A stretch of 64,000 bases of DNA from Moorella thermoacetica (lineage in GTDB: Bacteria; Bacillota; DSM-521; Neomoorellales; Neomoorellaceae). Below the pieces are notes generated by a model that searched no databases, had not been told where the DNA came from, and saw only the letters and a program-made list of their open reading frames with translations. The position numbers were made by a program, and so were the translations under genes. Below are positions 18,983-28,534 of this stretch, piece after piece (the first letter of the stretch is position 1; each line of letters begins with the position of its first letter). The stretch covers positions 1,514,001 through 1,578,000 of the forward strand of contig NZ_CP012369.1 in the NCBI RefSeq assembly GCF_001267405.1, given 5' to 3'.

Positions 18983-19975
18983 CTATTCTTTCTCTAACGG
19001 CAAACCGGCGAGCTTCATCTTGTCCCGGAACTCATCCTCGTATTCGGCATAGGTGTGGACCGGGACCGGATAATTCCACGGGTTGATGTGCCGGTAAGCC
19101 CGGCTGTTATTGGCCAGGTTGCGGGTCGGGCTGAGAAAGACGCCGCCCATATGCATAAGCTTGCTGAAGGGGAAATAGGCCCCCAGGACACTGGCTAGGA
19201 AGAGGTGGATATAAAACAGCAACCCCGCCCCTGCCGGCACGCTGGGTTTCAAAGTAACTAACCCCATGGTCAGTTCCTTCACCGCAGTAACGTCCACCCG
19301 GTAAAAGTAGCGCATTAATATCCCCGAAAATGCCAGGCCGAAGATTAACATGAGAGGGAAATAGTCGGCCGGCAGGGAGATATAACGTACCTGGGGGATA
19401 AAAACCCGCCGTAGGAAGAGATAGGTAACGGCTACCAGGATACCGATATCCGTCAAGTAGAGGGCCCGGACACCTACCCGTAAAAAACCATCCAGACTCT
19501 CCAGGAAGGGTACGAAACCGGGAACCGGTTCGGTGAAAAACCGCAGGTGCCTAAAAAAAATGATGAAAAAGGACCAGTGAAAAACCAGGGCCGCCAGCCA
19601 GAGCCATTTTTCCCAGTGGTAGGTGAGTTTGGGCCCTTCGTGCAGCTCAAACTTGGTATTGCGGAAAAGGGAACGGAAGAAAAGGATTTCCAGGGCCATC
19701 CTGCCGACAACGCCTGCCGCAGTGGCCGGGTTATCGAAGGTGCTGGCTTTAATCCAGGGCAGGGATTTCTGCTGCCCGGCCGTTGTCGGAATATGAAAGG
19801 GTACCGGCACCCGGGCCCACTTGATGACGCGATAAATGATCCCCAATAAAAAAGTAGCAATGGCCAGGTAGGGGACTACCACCCCGAAGAGAAAATACAG
19901 GTGGAAAACCCCTGCACCCAGGATAACGATAAAAAGGAGCGCGGCAATAACTAGCAAAGAAATGGTAATGCCCAT
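18983..19975 (-). CDS. dsrM: DsrM, haem b membrane subunit of DsrMKJOP
   Basis: The 330-residue protein has an N-terminal hydrophobic pair of helices and a nitrate-reductase-gamma-like cytochrome b core with paired His residues (for example LVFHWSFFIIFFRHLRFF and FYIHLFLASVLGAYFPFSKLMHMGG). DsrM oxidises menaquinol in the membrane and passes electrons to DsrK. It is the last gene of dsrKJOPM and lies 48 bases after dsrP. Confidence 0.88.
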   Translation of the reverse strand: MGITISLLVIAALLFIVILGAGVFHLYFLFGVVVPYLAIATFLLGIIYRVIKWARVPVPFHIPTTAGQQKSLPWIKASTFDNPATAAGVVGRMALEILFFRSLFRNTKFELHEGPKLTYHWEKWLWLAALVFHWSFFIIFFRHLRFFTEPVPGFVPFLESLDGFLRVGVRALYLTDIGILVAVTYLFLRRVFIPQVRYISLPADYFPLMLIFGLAFSGILMRYFYRVDVTAVKELTMGLVTLKPSVPAGAGLLFYIHLFLASVLGAYFPFSKLMHMGGVFLSPTRNLANNSRAYRHINPWNYPVPVHTYAEYEDEFRDKMKLAGLPLEKE

Positions 19976-20023
19976 TTACCGATCCCTCGTTTTGTGTAAT
20001 GCTCCCGATGATATCGGTTGCCC

Positions 20024-21181
20024 TTAAAGCAAATCTTCTTTAACCGCAATAGCAATTTTATAAAGAAAAGTCAGGATGAGGGCCCCGACGGCCCAGATAC
20101 CCAGGGTGATCAACATCTCCAGGGGAGTAGGGCTGTATTCCGTCACCCGGTTGAAGGCGTTGGGAATAAAGCCGCCGATTACCAAACCAATACCCTTTTC
20201 CAACCACATGGAGATAAATACCGCGCCGCAGGCGGCTATCAGGGTAGCCTCCCTGTTCCGGGTGCGGGGATTGATTAGCAAAACAAGGGCTATTACAGCC
20301 AGGACGGCAAACAGCCACATCAAAGGAACTAATTTAGCATGGCCATCCAGGCCGGCAAAGAGATAGATAAGGCTATCCATACCATGGGCCGGAACCTGGC
20401 TATAAAAGGCAGTGAAGAATTCCAGGCCCACAAAGAAGACGCTGATAATGGTGGCATAGGTAACGATGGCTGCCAGCTTGTCGATAGCCTCACGGCCGGG
20501 GTCAAACTTGCTGACCTTCCTGATAATGAAGCACAGGACAATCAGCAGGGCCGGACCCGAGGCAAAGGCCGAGGCCAGGAAGCGGGCGGCCATAATGGCT
20601 GTCAGCCAGTAATGGCGCCCCGGCAGGCCGGCGTAAAGAAAAGCCGTAACCGTATGGATGCTGATGGCCCAGGGGATGGATATATAGATCAAAATCTTAA
20701 CCCATTTTGGCGGGGCTACCGTCTTATATTCCGCTTCCAGCATGGTCCAGCCGATGACAATATTGAGAAGGAGGTAACCAGTTAACACAACCATATCCCA
20801 GAAGAGGATGGAGTTGGGGGTCGGGTAGAGGATCATGTTCAGCAGGCGCATGGGTTTCCCAAGGTCGACGAAAACAAAGAGTAAGCACATGATGATGGCG
20901 GCCACCGCCAGGAACTCCCCCAGGATAGTAATACGCCCAAAGGCTTTGACATTATGAAGATAGTAGGGCAGCACCAGCATTACTGCCGAAGCGGCCACCC
21001 CTACCAGGAAGGTTAGCTGGCCAATATACAGGCCCCAGGAAACGTCCCGGCTCATACCGGTAACTGTCAGGCCCCGGTTGAACTGGACCAGGTAACAGGC
21101 GAACCCTATGCCGGCCAGGACTAGCAGGAATACTACCCAGCTCCAGTACCTTTTGCTGCCGTTAAAAGCCCTGGCAATCAT
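20024..21181 (-). CDS. dsrP: DsrP, NrfD/PsrC-type membrane subunit
   Basis: The 385-residue protein has about ten transmembrane helices and the NrfD/PsrC fold features (N-terminal YWSWVVFLLVLAGIGF helix, central EFFTAFYSQVP). These subunits exchange electrons between the quinone pool and periplasmic iron-sulfur or haem proteins, here DsrO and DsrJ. It starts 23 bases after the dsrO stop. Confidence 0.87.
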   Translation of the reverse strand: MIARAFNGSKRYWSWVVFLLVLAGIGFACYLVQFNRGLTVTGMSRDVSWGLYIGQLTFLVGVAASAVMLVLPYYLHNVKAFGRITILGEFLAVAAIIMCLLFVFVDLGKPMRLLNMILYPTPNSILFWDMVVLTGYLLLNIVIGWTMLEAEYKTVAPPKWVKILIYISIPWAISIHTVTAFLYAGLPGRHYWLTAIMAARFLASAFASGPALLIVLCFIIRKVSKFDPGREAIDKLAAIVTYATIISVFFVGLEFFTAFYSQVPAHGMDSLIYLFAGLDGHAKLVPLMWLFAVLAVIALVLLINPRTRNREATLIAACGAVFISMWLEKGIGLVIGGFIPNAFNRVTEYSPTPLEMLITLGIWAVGALILTFLYKIAIAVKEDLL

Positions 21182-21204
21182 TTCTCCCCCTCCCTCGCAA
21201 ATGA

Positions 21205-21981
21205 CTAGACTATATAGTAAATACTGGGATGGGTGCCCAGTTCGGGTTTACGCTGGATGGTATACCGGTTTTTCAGAAGCTGTCTTGCCTCCGAACTGGG
21301 ATCTTCCAGATCGCCAAAGGTTATGGCCTTTGCCGGGCAGACCTCGACGCAGGCCGGCGGCAACCCGGTATCAATCCGCTCGACACAGAGGGTACACTTT
21401 TCGACTACGCCCTTTTCCCGGGTGGGATAGGCAGGATTCAATTCCTTAATATAGGGCCTGGGGTCCCGGAAATTGAAACTCCTGGCCCCGTATGGGCAGG
21501 CGGCCATACAATAACGGCAACCGATACAGCGATGATAATCAATCATAACAATACCATCCTGGCGTTTAAAGGTTGCCCTGGTGGGGCAGACCCGCACGCA
21601 TGGCGGTTTGTCACAGTGGTTGCAGAGAACTATAAAGGGGTTATTCTTGATGTCCTCTGCCATCAACTCGTGTTGCTGGTCGGGGAAGGCATCCCCGTAG
21701 GGTTCCGTCCAGATCCACTTTATCTCTTCTTTCTTGTTACCGATATCAGGAATGTTGTGCTCCCGCCTGCAGGTATCGAAACACCTGCGGCAACCTGCCT
21801 GATATCGGGGCCAGCACTTCTGCATATCGATGACCAGGCCCCACCTTTTACCGGCCATGGCCTTCGGATTAACCAGGTGTTCCGGATTGTTGGCCGCGAA
21901 CCCCTTAACCGCCGGCAGGATGGCGAGCCCCAGGGCCCAGGCGCCACCCAGTTTTAAGAAGTTCCTCCTGCTAGTTTCCAT
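21205..21981 (-). CDS. dsrO: DsrO, periplasmic iron-sulfur subunit with Tat signal
   Basis: The 258-residue protein begins with a twin-arginine signal (SRRNFLK, residues 4-10, then a hydrophobic stretch). It has several four-cysteine ferredoxin motifs: CNHCDKPPCVRVCP, CIGCRYCMAACPYG and CTLCVERI...CVEVCP. It is the exported [4Fe-4S] subunit of DsrMKJOP. It overlaps the end of dsrJ by one base. Confidence 0.9.
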   Translation of the reverse strand: METSRRNFLKLGGAWALGLAILPAVKGFAANNPEHLVNPKAMAGKRWGLVIDMQKCWPRYQAGCRRCFDTCRREHNIPDIGNKKEEIKWIWTEPYGDAFPDQQHELMAEDIKNNPFIVLCNHCDKPPCVRVCPTRATFKRQDGIVMIDYHRCIGCRYCMAACPYGARSFNFRDPRPYIKELNPAYPTREKGVVEKCTLCVERIDTGLPPACVEVCPAKAITFGDLEDPSSEARQLLKNRYTIQRKPELGTHPSIYYIV

Positions 21982-22385
21982 TACTTATTCTCCTTTGGCT
22001 CGATATGACAGGACCAGCAGTCCGGCTCTACCCCGGCATAAGTATGGCACTGGTCACAAAACTCGGCCTTATTGCTATGACACTGGAAACAGGTATTTTC
22101 CAGGCTCATGGTATACTGTTTCCCATCGCTGGCGACATAGATCTCCTTGCCGTCCCTGACCACCTGGGTCCGCCAATCATTCAACAACTGCATATGGTAA
22201 GCGCGCATATACTGGGTAGCCTCGATACACTGCTTTGCGGGTAACTGGCGGATAGCTGGGGTATCCAGGTTTGGTGCCGGCGCCGGGGCGGCCCGGCCGG
22301 CATTGGACCAAAAGGGGAAGGTCATCAAACCCACAAAGATCACCAGGCCGGTTATGATATAACGGGCATCACGATACATCGCCAT
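21981..22385 (-). CDS. dsrJ: DsrJ, triheme cytochrome c
   Basis: The 134-residue protein has one N-terminal membrane anchor (residues about 9-27) and three CxxCH haem c sites: CFQCH, CDQCH and CWSCH in the last 40 residues. This matches DsrJ, the periplasmic cytochrome of DsrMKJOP. It overlaps the end of dsrK by 17 bases and dsrO by one base, so the genes are tightly coupled. Confidence 0.9.
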   Translation of the reverse strand: MAMYRDARYIITGLVIFVGLMTFPFWSNAGRAAPAPAPNLDTPAIRQLPAKQCIEATQYMRAYHMQLLNDWRTQVVRDGKEIYVASDGKQYTMSLENTCFQCHSNKAEFCDQCHTYAGVEPDCWSCHIEPKENK

Positions 22386-23994
22386 CTACCGCCCCTTCTT
22401 TGCCGGGCAAGGGTTCACCCCGCAGGTTAGTCGTTCTCTCTTTTTCACCCTTCATTACCAGGGCATTGCCCACCAGCTCATGGACGCCGGTGACTCCAAC
22501 CCCGGGTACCCAGTACTCCATCAAGGCCGGGAAGACGGCCCGGTCCACGGCACAGATGCAGGCCAGCATATTAACGCCGTATTTTTCGTGAACATACTTT
22601 ACTGCATTGGCCCGGGGCAGGCCGCCCCGCATCCGCATCTCCATATATTCATCAGCGTTAAGGCCGGCACCGCTGCCACAGCAAAAAGTCTTTTCCCTGA
22701 TGGTGTTCTCGGGCATCTCGAAGAAATTATTGCAGACATGCTTGATGATGTAACGCGGTTCCTCAAAAAGCCCCATGGATCGCGCCGGGTTGCAGGAGTC
22801 ATGGAAGGTAACCCGCAGGTTATCGTTGCGGCTGGGGTCCAGTTTTAGCTTATTGTGCTTGATCAAGTCCGCCGTAAATTCGGTGATATGGACCATCTTG
22901 GTTGATTTGGCGTTCTCAAACCTCGTGCCGGTGATGGGGGAAACGGGCACTTCCAGGAAATCGGCCGGGCCGTTCATGGTATCCATATACTGGTTAATGA
23001 CCCGCCACATGTGGCCGCACTCGCCCCCAAGGATCCACTTCACCCCCAGGCGTTTGGCCTCGGCGTACATCTTGGCGTTGAGCCTCTTCATCATTTCGTG
23101 GGAGGTGAACATACCAAAGTTGCCGCCCTCGGAAGCGTAGGTACTCCAGGTGTAATCCAGGCCGATCTCGTGGAAGAGCATAAGATAGCCCATGAGGGTG
23201 TAGGTCCCGGGGTCAGCGAAAACGTCGCCGGAAGGGGCGATAAAGAGCACCTCCGCCCCCTTGCGGTTGAAGGTAGGTTCCACCCTGATGCCGGTTATGT
23301 TTTCGATTTCGTCGACACAGAACTCCACCATATCCTTGAAGGCGTGGGGTTCGATGCCGACGTGGTTCCCGGTGCGGTAGCAGTTGGCCACCGGAGAAGC
23401 AATCCAGTCGATATTGCACCCGACCAGGTTGAGGAGTTCCCGGCCGATCATGGTGATTTCCGCCGTATCAATGCCGTAGGGGCAGAAGAGGGAGCAGCGG
23501 CGGCACTCGGTGCACTGAAAAAAGTAGTAGAACCATTCCTTCAGGACATCGACCGTTAAATCCCTGGCGCCGACGAGTCTTCCCAGGAGCTTACCGGCGG
23601 TAGTAAAGTCGCGACGGTATACCGAGCGCAGGAGCTCGGCCCGCAGGACAGGCATATTCTTGGGATCGCCGGTGCCGATGAAGAAATGGCATTTATCGGC
23701 ACAGGCGCCACAGCGGACGCAGATATCCATGAAAACCTGCAGCGAGCGGAAGCGTCCCAGGCGTTCCCGCAGACCTTCCAGGATAATCTCCTGCCAGTTT
23801 TCCGGTAGTTTCCAATCCTCGTCTTCCGGCGACCATTCCCTGGGATTGGGCAGGCCGACGACTTCCAGGCTCTTGGGTTTAGCGGCGTATAGGTAGTTGC
23901 CCCGCCGGAATTGCACCGGAGTATCCATCCACCCCGTCCGGGGAGGCCGGTAATTTATCTTTACTAATTCCTCAGGTTTAGGAATAGCTGCCAT
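22369..23994 (-). CDS. dsrK: DsrK, HdrD-like catalytic iron-sulfur subunit
   Basis: The 541-residue protein has two ferredoxin motifs (CVRCGACADKC near residue 92 and CTECRRCSLFCP near 163) and the CCG-type cysteines of HdrD-like proteins (GGECGHMW, HDSCNPAR, CCGSGAG). DsrK takes electrons from DsrM and is thought to reduce the DsrC trisulfide or disulfide on the cytoplasmic side. Start ATG 23994 sits two codons after a GTG that overlaps the previous stop. Confidence 0.9.
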   Translation of the reverse strand: MAAIPKPEELVKINYRPPRTGWMDTPVQFRRGNYLYAAKPKSLEVVGLPNPREWSPEDEDWKLPENWQEIILEGLRERLGRFRSLQVFMDICVRCGACADKCHFFIGTGDPKNMPVLRAELLRSVYRRDFTTAGKLLGRLVGARDLTVDVLKEWFYYFFQCTECRRCSLFCPYGIDTAEITMIGRELLNLVGCNIDWIASPVANCYRTGNHVGIEPHAFKDMVEFCVDEIENITGIRVEPTFNRKGAEVLFIAPSGDVFADPGTYTLMGYLMLFHEIGLDYTWSTYASEGGNFGMFTSHEMMKRLNAKMYAEAKRLGVKWILGGECGHMWRVINQYMDTMNGPADFLEVPVSPITGTRFENAKSTKMVHITEFTADLIKHNKLKLDPSRNDNLRVTFHDSCNPARSMGLFEEPRYIIKHVCNNFFEMPENTIREKTFCCGSGAGLNADEYMEMRMRGGLPRANAVKYVHEKYGVNMLACICAVDRAVFPALMEYWVPGVGVTGVHELVGNALVMKGEKERTTNLRGEPLPGKEGAVDGDVS

Positions 23995-23996
23995 TT

Positions 23997-24515
23997 TCAC
24001 ACCTTCTCAAGGAGATTGGCTTTTTGCAGTAATCTGGCGATCCGGTTTTTTACTTCTTGAACCCGGATCTCATAAAGCTTCTCCCGGCAGGCCATATAGA
24101 TGTCAAAGGCGGCTAGGGCCAGCCGGTCAACCCGGGAGGCAAAGAGGCGTATCTCTTCCGGGTGGATTCCGGCCGCCCTGATTTCGCCTGCCAGCTCCTC
24201 GCCGATGATTTTCTTTATGTGCAAAATACCGCCGATAGCCCGGGAAGGGGGAAAATCCTGGACCGCCTGAATACGGAGCAGGCTGTCCAGGTACCTCGAG
24301 GCACTGCCGGCTTCTCCTCCCTCCAGGAGGATATCAAACAAGCCCGTAACGGCCTCCTGGATGGTATGGCCCACCGGATTAGCAAACTGGTCCTTTTCCC
24401 GCAGTAAAAAGCGGGCCGTTTCCGGGGGATACTCCTCCGCCAGGAGCTGAAACCACCTGTTTACCACGGCGGTCTTTTTATTCGCCAAAAACTCCTCCAA
24501 TTTCACGCCGACCAC
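23997..24515 (-). CDS. RsbRD N-terminal-domain protein, first gene of the dsrKJOPM operon
   Basis: The 172-residue all-helical protein resembles the RsbRD/RsbR co-antagonist N-terminal domain (WFQLLAEEYPPETARFL, then NPVGHTIQEAVTGLFDILLEGG). Small proteins of this type are often found directly before dsrMKJOP in sulfite/sulfate reducers. It ends at the dsrK start with no gap. It lacks a STAS domain. A sensory or assembly role is possible; no function is established. Confidence 0.7.
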   Translation of the reverse strand: MVGVKLEEFLANKKTAVVNRWFQLLAEEYPPETARFLLREKDQFANPVGHTIQEAVTGLFDILLEGGEAGSASRYLDSLLRIQAVQDFPPSRAIGGILHIKKIIGEELAGEIRAAGIHPEEIRLFASRVDRLALAAFDIYMACREKLYEIRVQEVKNRIARLLQKANLLEKV

Positions 24516-24703
24516 GCCTTTTTAACTTTTAAAAAATCTTTCCGGGGTAGTCATGTTGTTTACTCCTATGTACTATGTATGCCATTAGCCCCTTTTTCAC
24601 AAATAGAGTCATAACCTTTCGTCGCCGTAGGTACATTTTTGGTATTTATAAATTTAGTTCGCTATTTATCTCAAAAATCCTGCTGCCGGCATAATTTTTT
24701 TTC

Positions 24704-25324
24704 TCAAACTAAACTCTCAAATTTGCGGGCCGCGGTCAGGACCTTATCAATATATGCCCGGGTCTCCCGGTAAGGAGGTACACCGCGGTAGTGCTCGACG
24801 GCTCCGGGACCGGCATTATACGCCGCCAGGGCCATACGGATATCTCCCTGGAAGCGGTCCAGCATTTGTTTCAGGTAACGGGCGCCGCCGTCCAGATTGG
24901 CCGCCGGGTCAAAGGGGTCATTTACCCCCAGGGCCCTGGCTGTAGCCGGCATGAGTTGCATGAGGCCTATGGCCCCGGCCGGAGAAACGGCCCGGGGATT
25001 AAAGCCGGATTCCGCCGTGACTACTCCTTTGAGAAGCGACGCTGGTAAACCGTACCTGGCAGCCACTTCGCTGATTAAAGTCTCAAGGCTCGTATTAGAA
25101 GGTGCGGGAGCTCCGGTTCTATCCACCTGAGACCCGTCCGCCAGGCGACCGGCAGCAGTAGTTGGCCCGGCGGGGGTTAGGCCCCGGTCAGGTTCCATTT
25201 GGGCCAGGAGAGCCAGGAGAAAAATGGTATTGAAGCTTTGCTTGCTCTCGTTAGCCAAGCTGGCAGAAGTTGCCTGCATTTTCGCCCAGGCAGCTATTAC
25301 CGGTGCCAGGGTTTCGATATTCAT
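24704..25324 (-). CDS. Lytic transglycosylase (SLT domain)
   Basis: The 206-residue protein has a Slt70-type domain in its C-terminal half: catalytic Glu in [10 protein letters not shown] (near residue 105), then [10 protein letters not shown] and [12 protein letters not shown]. It cleaves peptidoglycan with formation of 1,6-anhydro ends. The N-terminal 75 residues are low-complexity and no clear signal peptide is seen, as in flagellar or spore-associated small SLT proteins. Monocistronic on the minus strand. Confidence 0.87.
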   Translation of the reverse strand: MNIETLAPVIAAWAKMQATSASLANESKQSFNTIFLLALLAQMEPDRGLTPAGPTTAAGRLADGSQVDRTGAPAPSNTSLETLISEVAARYGLPASLLKGVVTAESGFNPRAVSPAGAIGLMQLMPATARALGVNDPFDPAANLDGGARYLKQMLDRFQGDIRMALAAYNAGPGAVEHYRGVPPYRETRAYIDKVLTAARKFESLV

Positions 25325-25401
25325 AACACTTTCTCCCCTTTCTTCAGTTTATTATATCATAATCGCCATCTCTACGGCTGTTTGAACTAGTATCCGGTCA
25401 T

Positions 25402-25427
25402 AAAAAAGCAGGCCTTAAAGCCTGTTA
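25402..25427 (-). terminator. Rho-independent terminator
   Basis: On the minus strand AACAGGC-TTTAAG-GCCTGC is followed by TTTTTTATG. It would end transcripts coming from the 103-aa membrane protein gene. Confidence 0.75.
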
Positions 25428-25526
25428 CCGGACTGTGATATTGTCACCCTGTAAGCAGACTGAAAATGTCATTACTGAAATGCTAAATCTTTTAGTCCTG
25501 AGTTTTTCTGGGGGAACTAGGTAGGG

Positions 25527-25838
25527 TTAATGTAATATTAAAAGCAAATATAATATAAAGATCGTTTGAGGTATAAGGAGGAGCCATGGAAAGCATGATG
25601 TTAAACATTGCTTAATTGCCAAGGCTATACCAAAATGGCATAGGGGTAAAAAGTATCCTACAAATTTAAAAGATATATCTGGCGAACCAGTTAAAAACCA
25701 TGCAAATCCAAGGCTAACTATCCCTCCAGAAAAGGCAAATAAGTGATGGCGACGAATAATCCCAAGTAATGATAATAGTAGCGACCCTAAAATACTTGGC
25801 CAACCTATCAGAACTGAAAAAACAGGCACTTCATCCAT
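25527..25838 (-). CDS. Hypothetical membrane protein, 103 aa
   Basis: The protein has about three hydrophobic helices (near residues 8-27, 33-50 and 83-101) and no recognisable family. Base composition is AT-rich like the rest of the island and unlike the flanking core genes. A terminator follows about 100 bases downstream. Not recognised. Confidence 0.5.
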   Translation of the reverse strand: MDEVPVFSVLIGWPSILGSLLLSLLGIIRRHHLFAFSGGIVSLGFAWFLTGSPDISFKFVGYFLPLCHFGIALAIKQCLTSCFPWLLLIPQTIFILYLLLILH

Positions 25839-25904
25839 ACCCCTTTTTATTCTTTATATTTTATTGTCTAATATGGTAAGCCATAATATAGCTGAACGCG
25901 GTGC

Positions 25905-26146
25905 GGGCCAAGACTTTGATAGGAAAAGGTAGGTTTTATCCCACCTTTTCGTTGTTAAGTAACCTCTTTGATATTACCGAAATTTGTATATATAAGCCAA
26001 CGAACTTTAAGGATTACAAACATCTTGCATTTCTTTTAGGTATTTCAAAGCCTCTTCTTTAGTTGAGGTTATCAATTCGTTATTAACAACCTTTAATTCA
26101 GCGTTTTTTGCTAGATCATATTTATATTGTGTCCAGTCTTTTTGCT
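25905..26146. repeat. Dispersed 242-bp duplication, copy A
   Basis: This segment is nearly identical to 33198-33440 in the same orientation. It includes the last about 40 codons and the downstream flank of the SurA-like lipoprotein gene found intact in that part only at copy B. At 26147 it joins abruptly to transposase sequence. Confidence 0.85.
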
Positions 26147-26730
26147 TCCTCGATAACCTGGGGTACCAGGACTTATCACTGCTATTGCCGTCCAAGCTCT
26201 GAGCCAAAATGGGCAACCCATCTCTATTTACGGTCAAGCCGATGAGAAATTGTTTGAGGTTGGGGCGATGATCTTTGCTAAAACCGAAGGTGATGTCTAA
26301 ATCTCTTTCGCCCTCATAGGCGCCATGCACGGATATAGAGGTGGTATCCACATGGATGCCTTCAATGGGCACGTTGTGGGTGGCGGCGGCAGTTAAAGCA
26401 ATGCTGGAGAACAACTTCTTCAGCTGGCCGCTGGTGAAGAGTTTATCCAGGGCCCGGCCCAGGGCATCATCGTTTAAATCTTCAGGCCGGACCTGTTGCT
26501 CAGCTCCAAACAAAACCTCCAGGTCCTGGTTCTCATAAAAGCGCTCCACATGATAGAGGGCCTCCCGGTCTACCAGAAGATTAATGATCAGCGCCTTAAC
26601 CCGATTTCCCGGGGAAAGATGGCACTGGGCCGGGTCCCATTCGACTACGGCATCAATGATTTCTGCTATCTTCAGGACGTCACATAACCTGGCGATTCGA
26701 CACGTAGTTTGAAATTCCTGGTTAGAAGTT
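26007..26730 (-). pseudogene. IS4/IS1634-type transposase N-terminal fragment fused to a foreign 3' end
   Basis: From about 26730 to 26147 the minus strand encodes the start of a DUF4277/IS1634-like transposase (WDPAQCHLSPGNRVKALIIN, then HVDTTSISVHGAYEG with the first catalytic Asp). At 26147 the frame runs into copy A of the 242-bp repeat, so the last 40 or so residues come from the lipoprotein gene of 33301-34009. The result is one long open frame that is a rearrangement chimera. The DDE domain is incomplete, so no transposase activity is expected. Confidence 0.75.
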
Positions 26731-26959
26731 TCCCTCTACTTTTATTTCTTCCTGTACCCTGTAAAACTCCTATAAAATTATTTTGGGGTTGCTCACAGGG
26801 TGCGGAAGATGGGGTATATAGTGGCAGTAACAGCTCTGCCATGGCTTCGGCTTCCTCGAGGGCGTGTGTCTCACTAGCATTGCATAGCGAAAATATTAAC
26901 TTGTCAAGGGCGTAAGGCAGGTTCTGACTGGCGAAGCCCGTTATTTCAACGACGTACAT
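26672..26959 (-). CDS. Unrecognised 95-aa frame
   Basis: An open frame from ATG 26959 (MYVVEITGFASQNLPYALDK...) overlaps the 5' part of the transposase fragment in another frame. No family, signal or ribosome site is clear. The last third is probably non-coding; it may be a broken gene cut by the insertion. Confidence 0.2.
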   Translation of the reverse strand: MYVVEITGFASQNLPYALDKLIFSLCNASETHALEEAEAMAELLLPLYTPSSAPCEQPQNNFIGVLQGTGRNKSRGKLLTRNFKLRVESPGYVTS

Positions 26960-27061
26960 ATGCCACCTATAGAACGTTTATGAAGCTTTTTGATTAGTCT
27001 GACCCTCCCCCGATTTGTAGGACACAGAGTTAAGAGTGTATAATCAGAGCAAGGAGGCGTT

Positions 27062-27373
27062 GTGTCCATGGGGGATTCCAGACGAAAATATGATGAAGAA
27101 TTCAAGCGAAATGCCGTCGAACTATGCCGCACCAGCGGCAAAACTACCAGCCAGATTGCCCGGGACCTGGGGATCAACAGTAGCATTCTCAACAGGTGGC
27201 GAAGAGAGCAGGTAAAGTATGGAGAACGCGCCTTTCCCGGTATAGGAAAGCAGATGCGCGGTACCGATCTTGAAGAGGAAAACCGCCGCCTGAAAAAAGA
27301 GCTGGCGATAGCCCAGGAGGAACGGGATATCTTAAAAAAAGCTGTGGCCATCTTCTCCAAAATGCCGAAATGA
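27062..27373 (+). CDS. IS3-family transposase OrfA
   Basis: The 103-residue protein has a helix-turn-helix ([21 protein letters not shown]) followed by a leucine-rich coiled coil ([22 protein letters not shown] written here in part), the standard OrfA plan for DNA binding and multimerisation. GTG 27062 follows AAGGAGG; ATG 27068 is an alternative. It overlaps orfB by 4 bases (ATGA), the usual arrangement for coupled or frameshifted OrfAB production. Confidence 0.85.
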   Translation: MSMGDSRRKYDEEFKRNAVELCRTSGKTTSQIARDLGINSSILNRWRREQVKYGERAFPGIGKQMRGTDLEEENRRLKKELAIAQEERDILKKAVAIFSKMPK

Positions 27374-28244
27374 AGTATCGGTTTATCCGGGAGCACACGG
27401 GAACTTTCCGTGTCGAGACGATGTGCCGAGTTTTAAAGGTGTCCCGGACAGGATATTACCGCTGGCTAAAAAGGCCTGTAAGCCAACGCCGGAGCCAGGA
27501 TGAAATTATCAAAGAAAAGATTTTGAATATCTACAACAAGAGCCGTAAAACGTATGGCAGTCCCCGTATACAAAAGCAGCTGGGCAGGGAGGGTATCCAC
27601 TGCAGCAAAAAGAGGGTCGAACGACTGATGCGAGAAGCGGGGGTCCAGGCCATCCAAAAACGCAAATTCAAGGTTACCACCGACTCCAGGCACAATCTGC
27701 CGGTGGCCGAAAATATCTTAAACAGGGAGTTTACCGCCAGCAGCCCTAATAAGAGATGGGTAACGGATATAACGTATATCCCTACCGAAGAAGGCTGGCT
27801 GTACCTGGCGGCGGTCATGGACCTCTATTCTAAAAGGATTGCAGGTTATTCAATCCAGAAATATCTAACCCGGGAACTGGTGATTGAGGCCCTGCAGAAG
27901 GCCGTCACCAACCGTCGTCCCGGCCGTGGATTGGTCATCCATTCCGACCGCGGCAGCCAGTATGCGAGCTCCGATTATCAGCAACTGCTGCGGCAATATG
28001 GTTTTATCTGTTCCATGAGCCGCAAGGGAGATTGTTGGGACAACTCCCTATGGAAAGTTTCTTCAAAACATTGAAGAGGGAACTCGTATATCATCGCCGT
28101 TTTAAAACCCGGGCAGAAGTCAAGTTGGAAATCTTTGAGTACATCGAGGTTTTTTATAACCGGTTCAGGTTACATTCAGCTCTCGGGTATGAGACACCGG
28201 AAGAATTCGAGAAAAACTATGAGAACCTCATAAAAGTGGCTTAA
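27370..28244 (+). pseudogene. IS3-family transposase OrfB with frameshift before the catalytic Glu
   Basis: The frame begins at ATG 27370 with HTH_21 and rve integrase-core sequence. The catalytic Asp residues are in WVTDITYIP and IHSDRGSQY. Near 28046 the sequence reads AACTCCCTATGG where AACTCCCCTATGG would keep the frame; after the shift the other frame continues with [13 protein letters not shown], which holds the third catalytic residue (Glu), to 28244. One lost C in a C-run explains the break, so the element is probably not autonomous. Confidence 0.8.
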
Positions 28245-28300
28245 GTTGGTGTCCTATTTATCGGGGGAAGTCCAGTCCCTGCATCCGACCCGATGAATAT

Positions 28301-28453
28301 TTAGTCCCTTTTATCACCTGAATGATTCCCCGGTTTTGATTTCCTACCTAGGAAAAATCCTATAACAAATCCTACCAAGACATTTAAAAAGGCAAAACCT
28401 ATAATCTGCCACGTACTAGGGTAACCAATTAAACCGTAAACTTTTGCTGGCAT
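28301..28453 (-). CDS. Small single-helix membrane protein, 50 aa
   Basis: ATG 28453 follows a GAAAAGGAGTG ribosome site. The 50-residue product has one hydrophobic helix (IIGFAFLNVLVGFVIGFFLG) and a basic, polar tail (GRKSKPGNHSGDKRD). It is last in a minus-strand run starting at the LytTR-type promoter near 29531, with other cargo genes upstream. Not recognised; an immunity or peptide-like role is conceivable only from context. Confidence 0.5.
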   Translation of the reverse strand: MPAKVYGLIGYPSTWQIIGFAFLNVLVGFVIGFFLGRKSKPGNHSGDKRD

Positions 28454-28534
28454 TAAATTCACTCCTTTTCAGTTATCAAGTGGACAAATCTCTCTTGATA
28501 CTATAATTAAGACTATACCATTTTGATAAACTTC

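Larger units (their letters stand above)
27000..28274 (+). mobile_element. IS3-family element with 3-bp target duplication
   Basis: The element is 1,275 bp long. Its ends are imperfect inverted repeats: left TGACCCTCCCCCGATTTGTA, right (complement) TGGACTTCCCCCGATAAATA. Each is followed inward by GGACAC. A GTC direct repeat flanks it (26997-26999 and 28275-28277). It encodes orfA and a frameshifted orfB. Confidence 0.88.

Noticed and set aside
18860-24615. Rex operators before dsr genes
   Set aside because: Only single TTGTGAAA half-sites occur near 18866 and 24603; the paired palindrome needed for Rex is missing.
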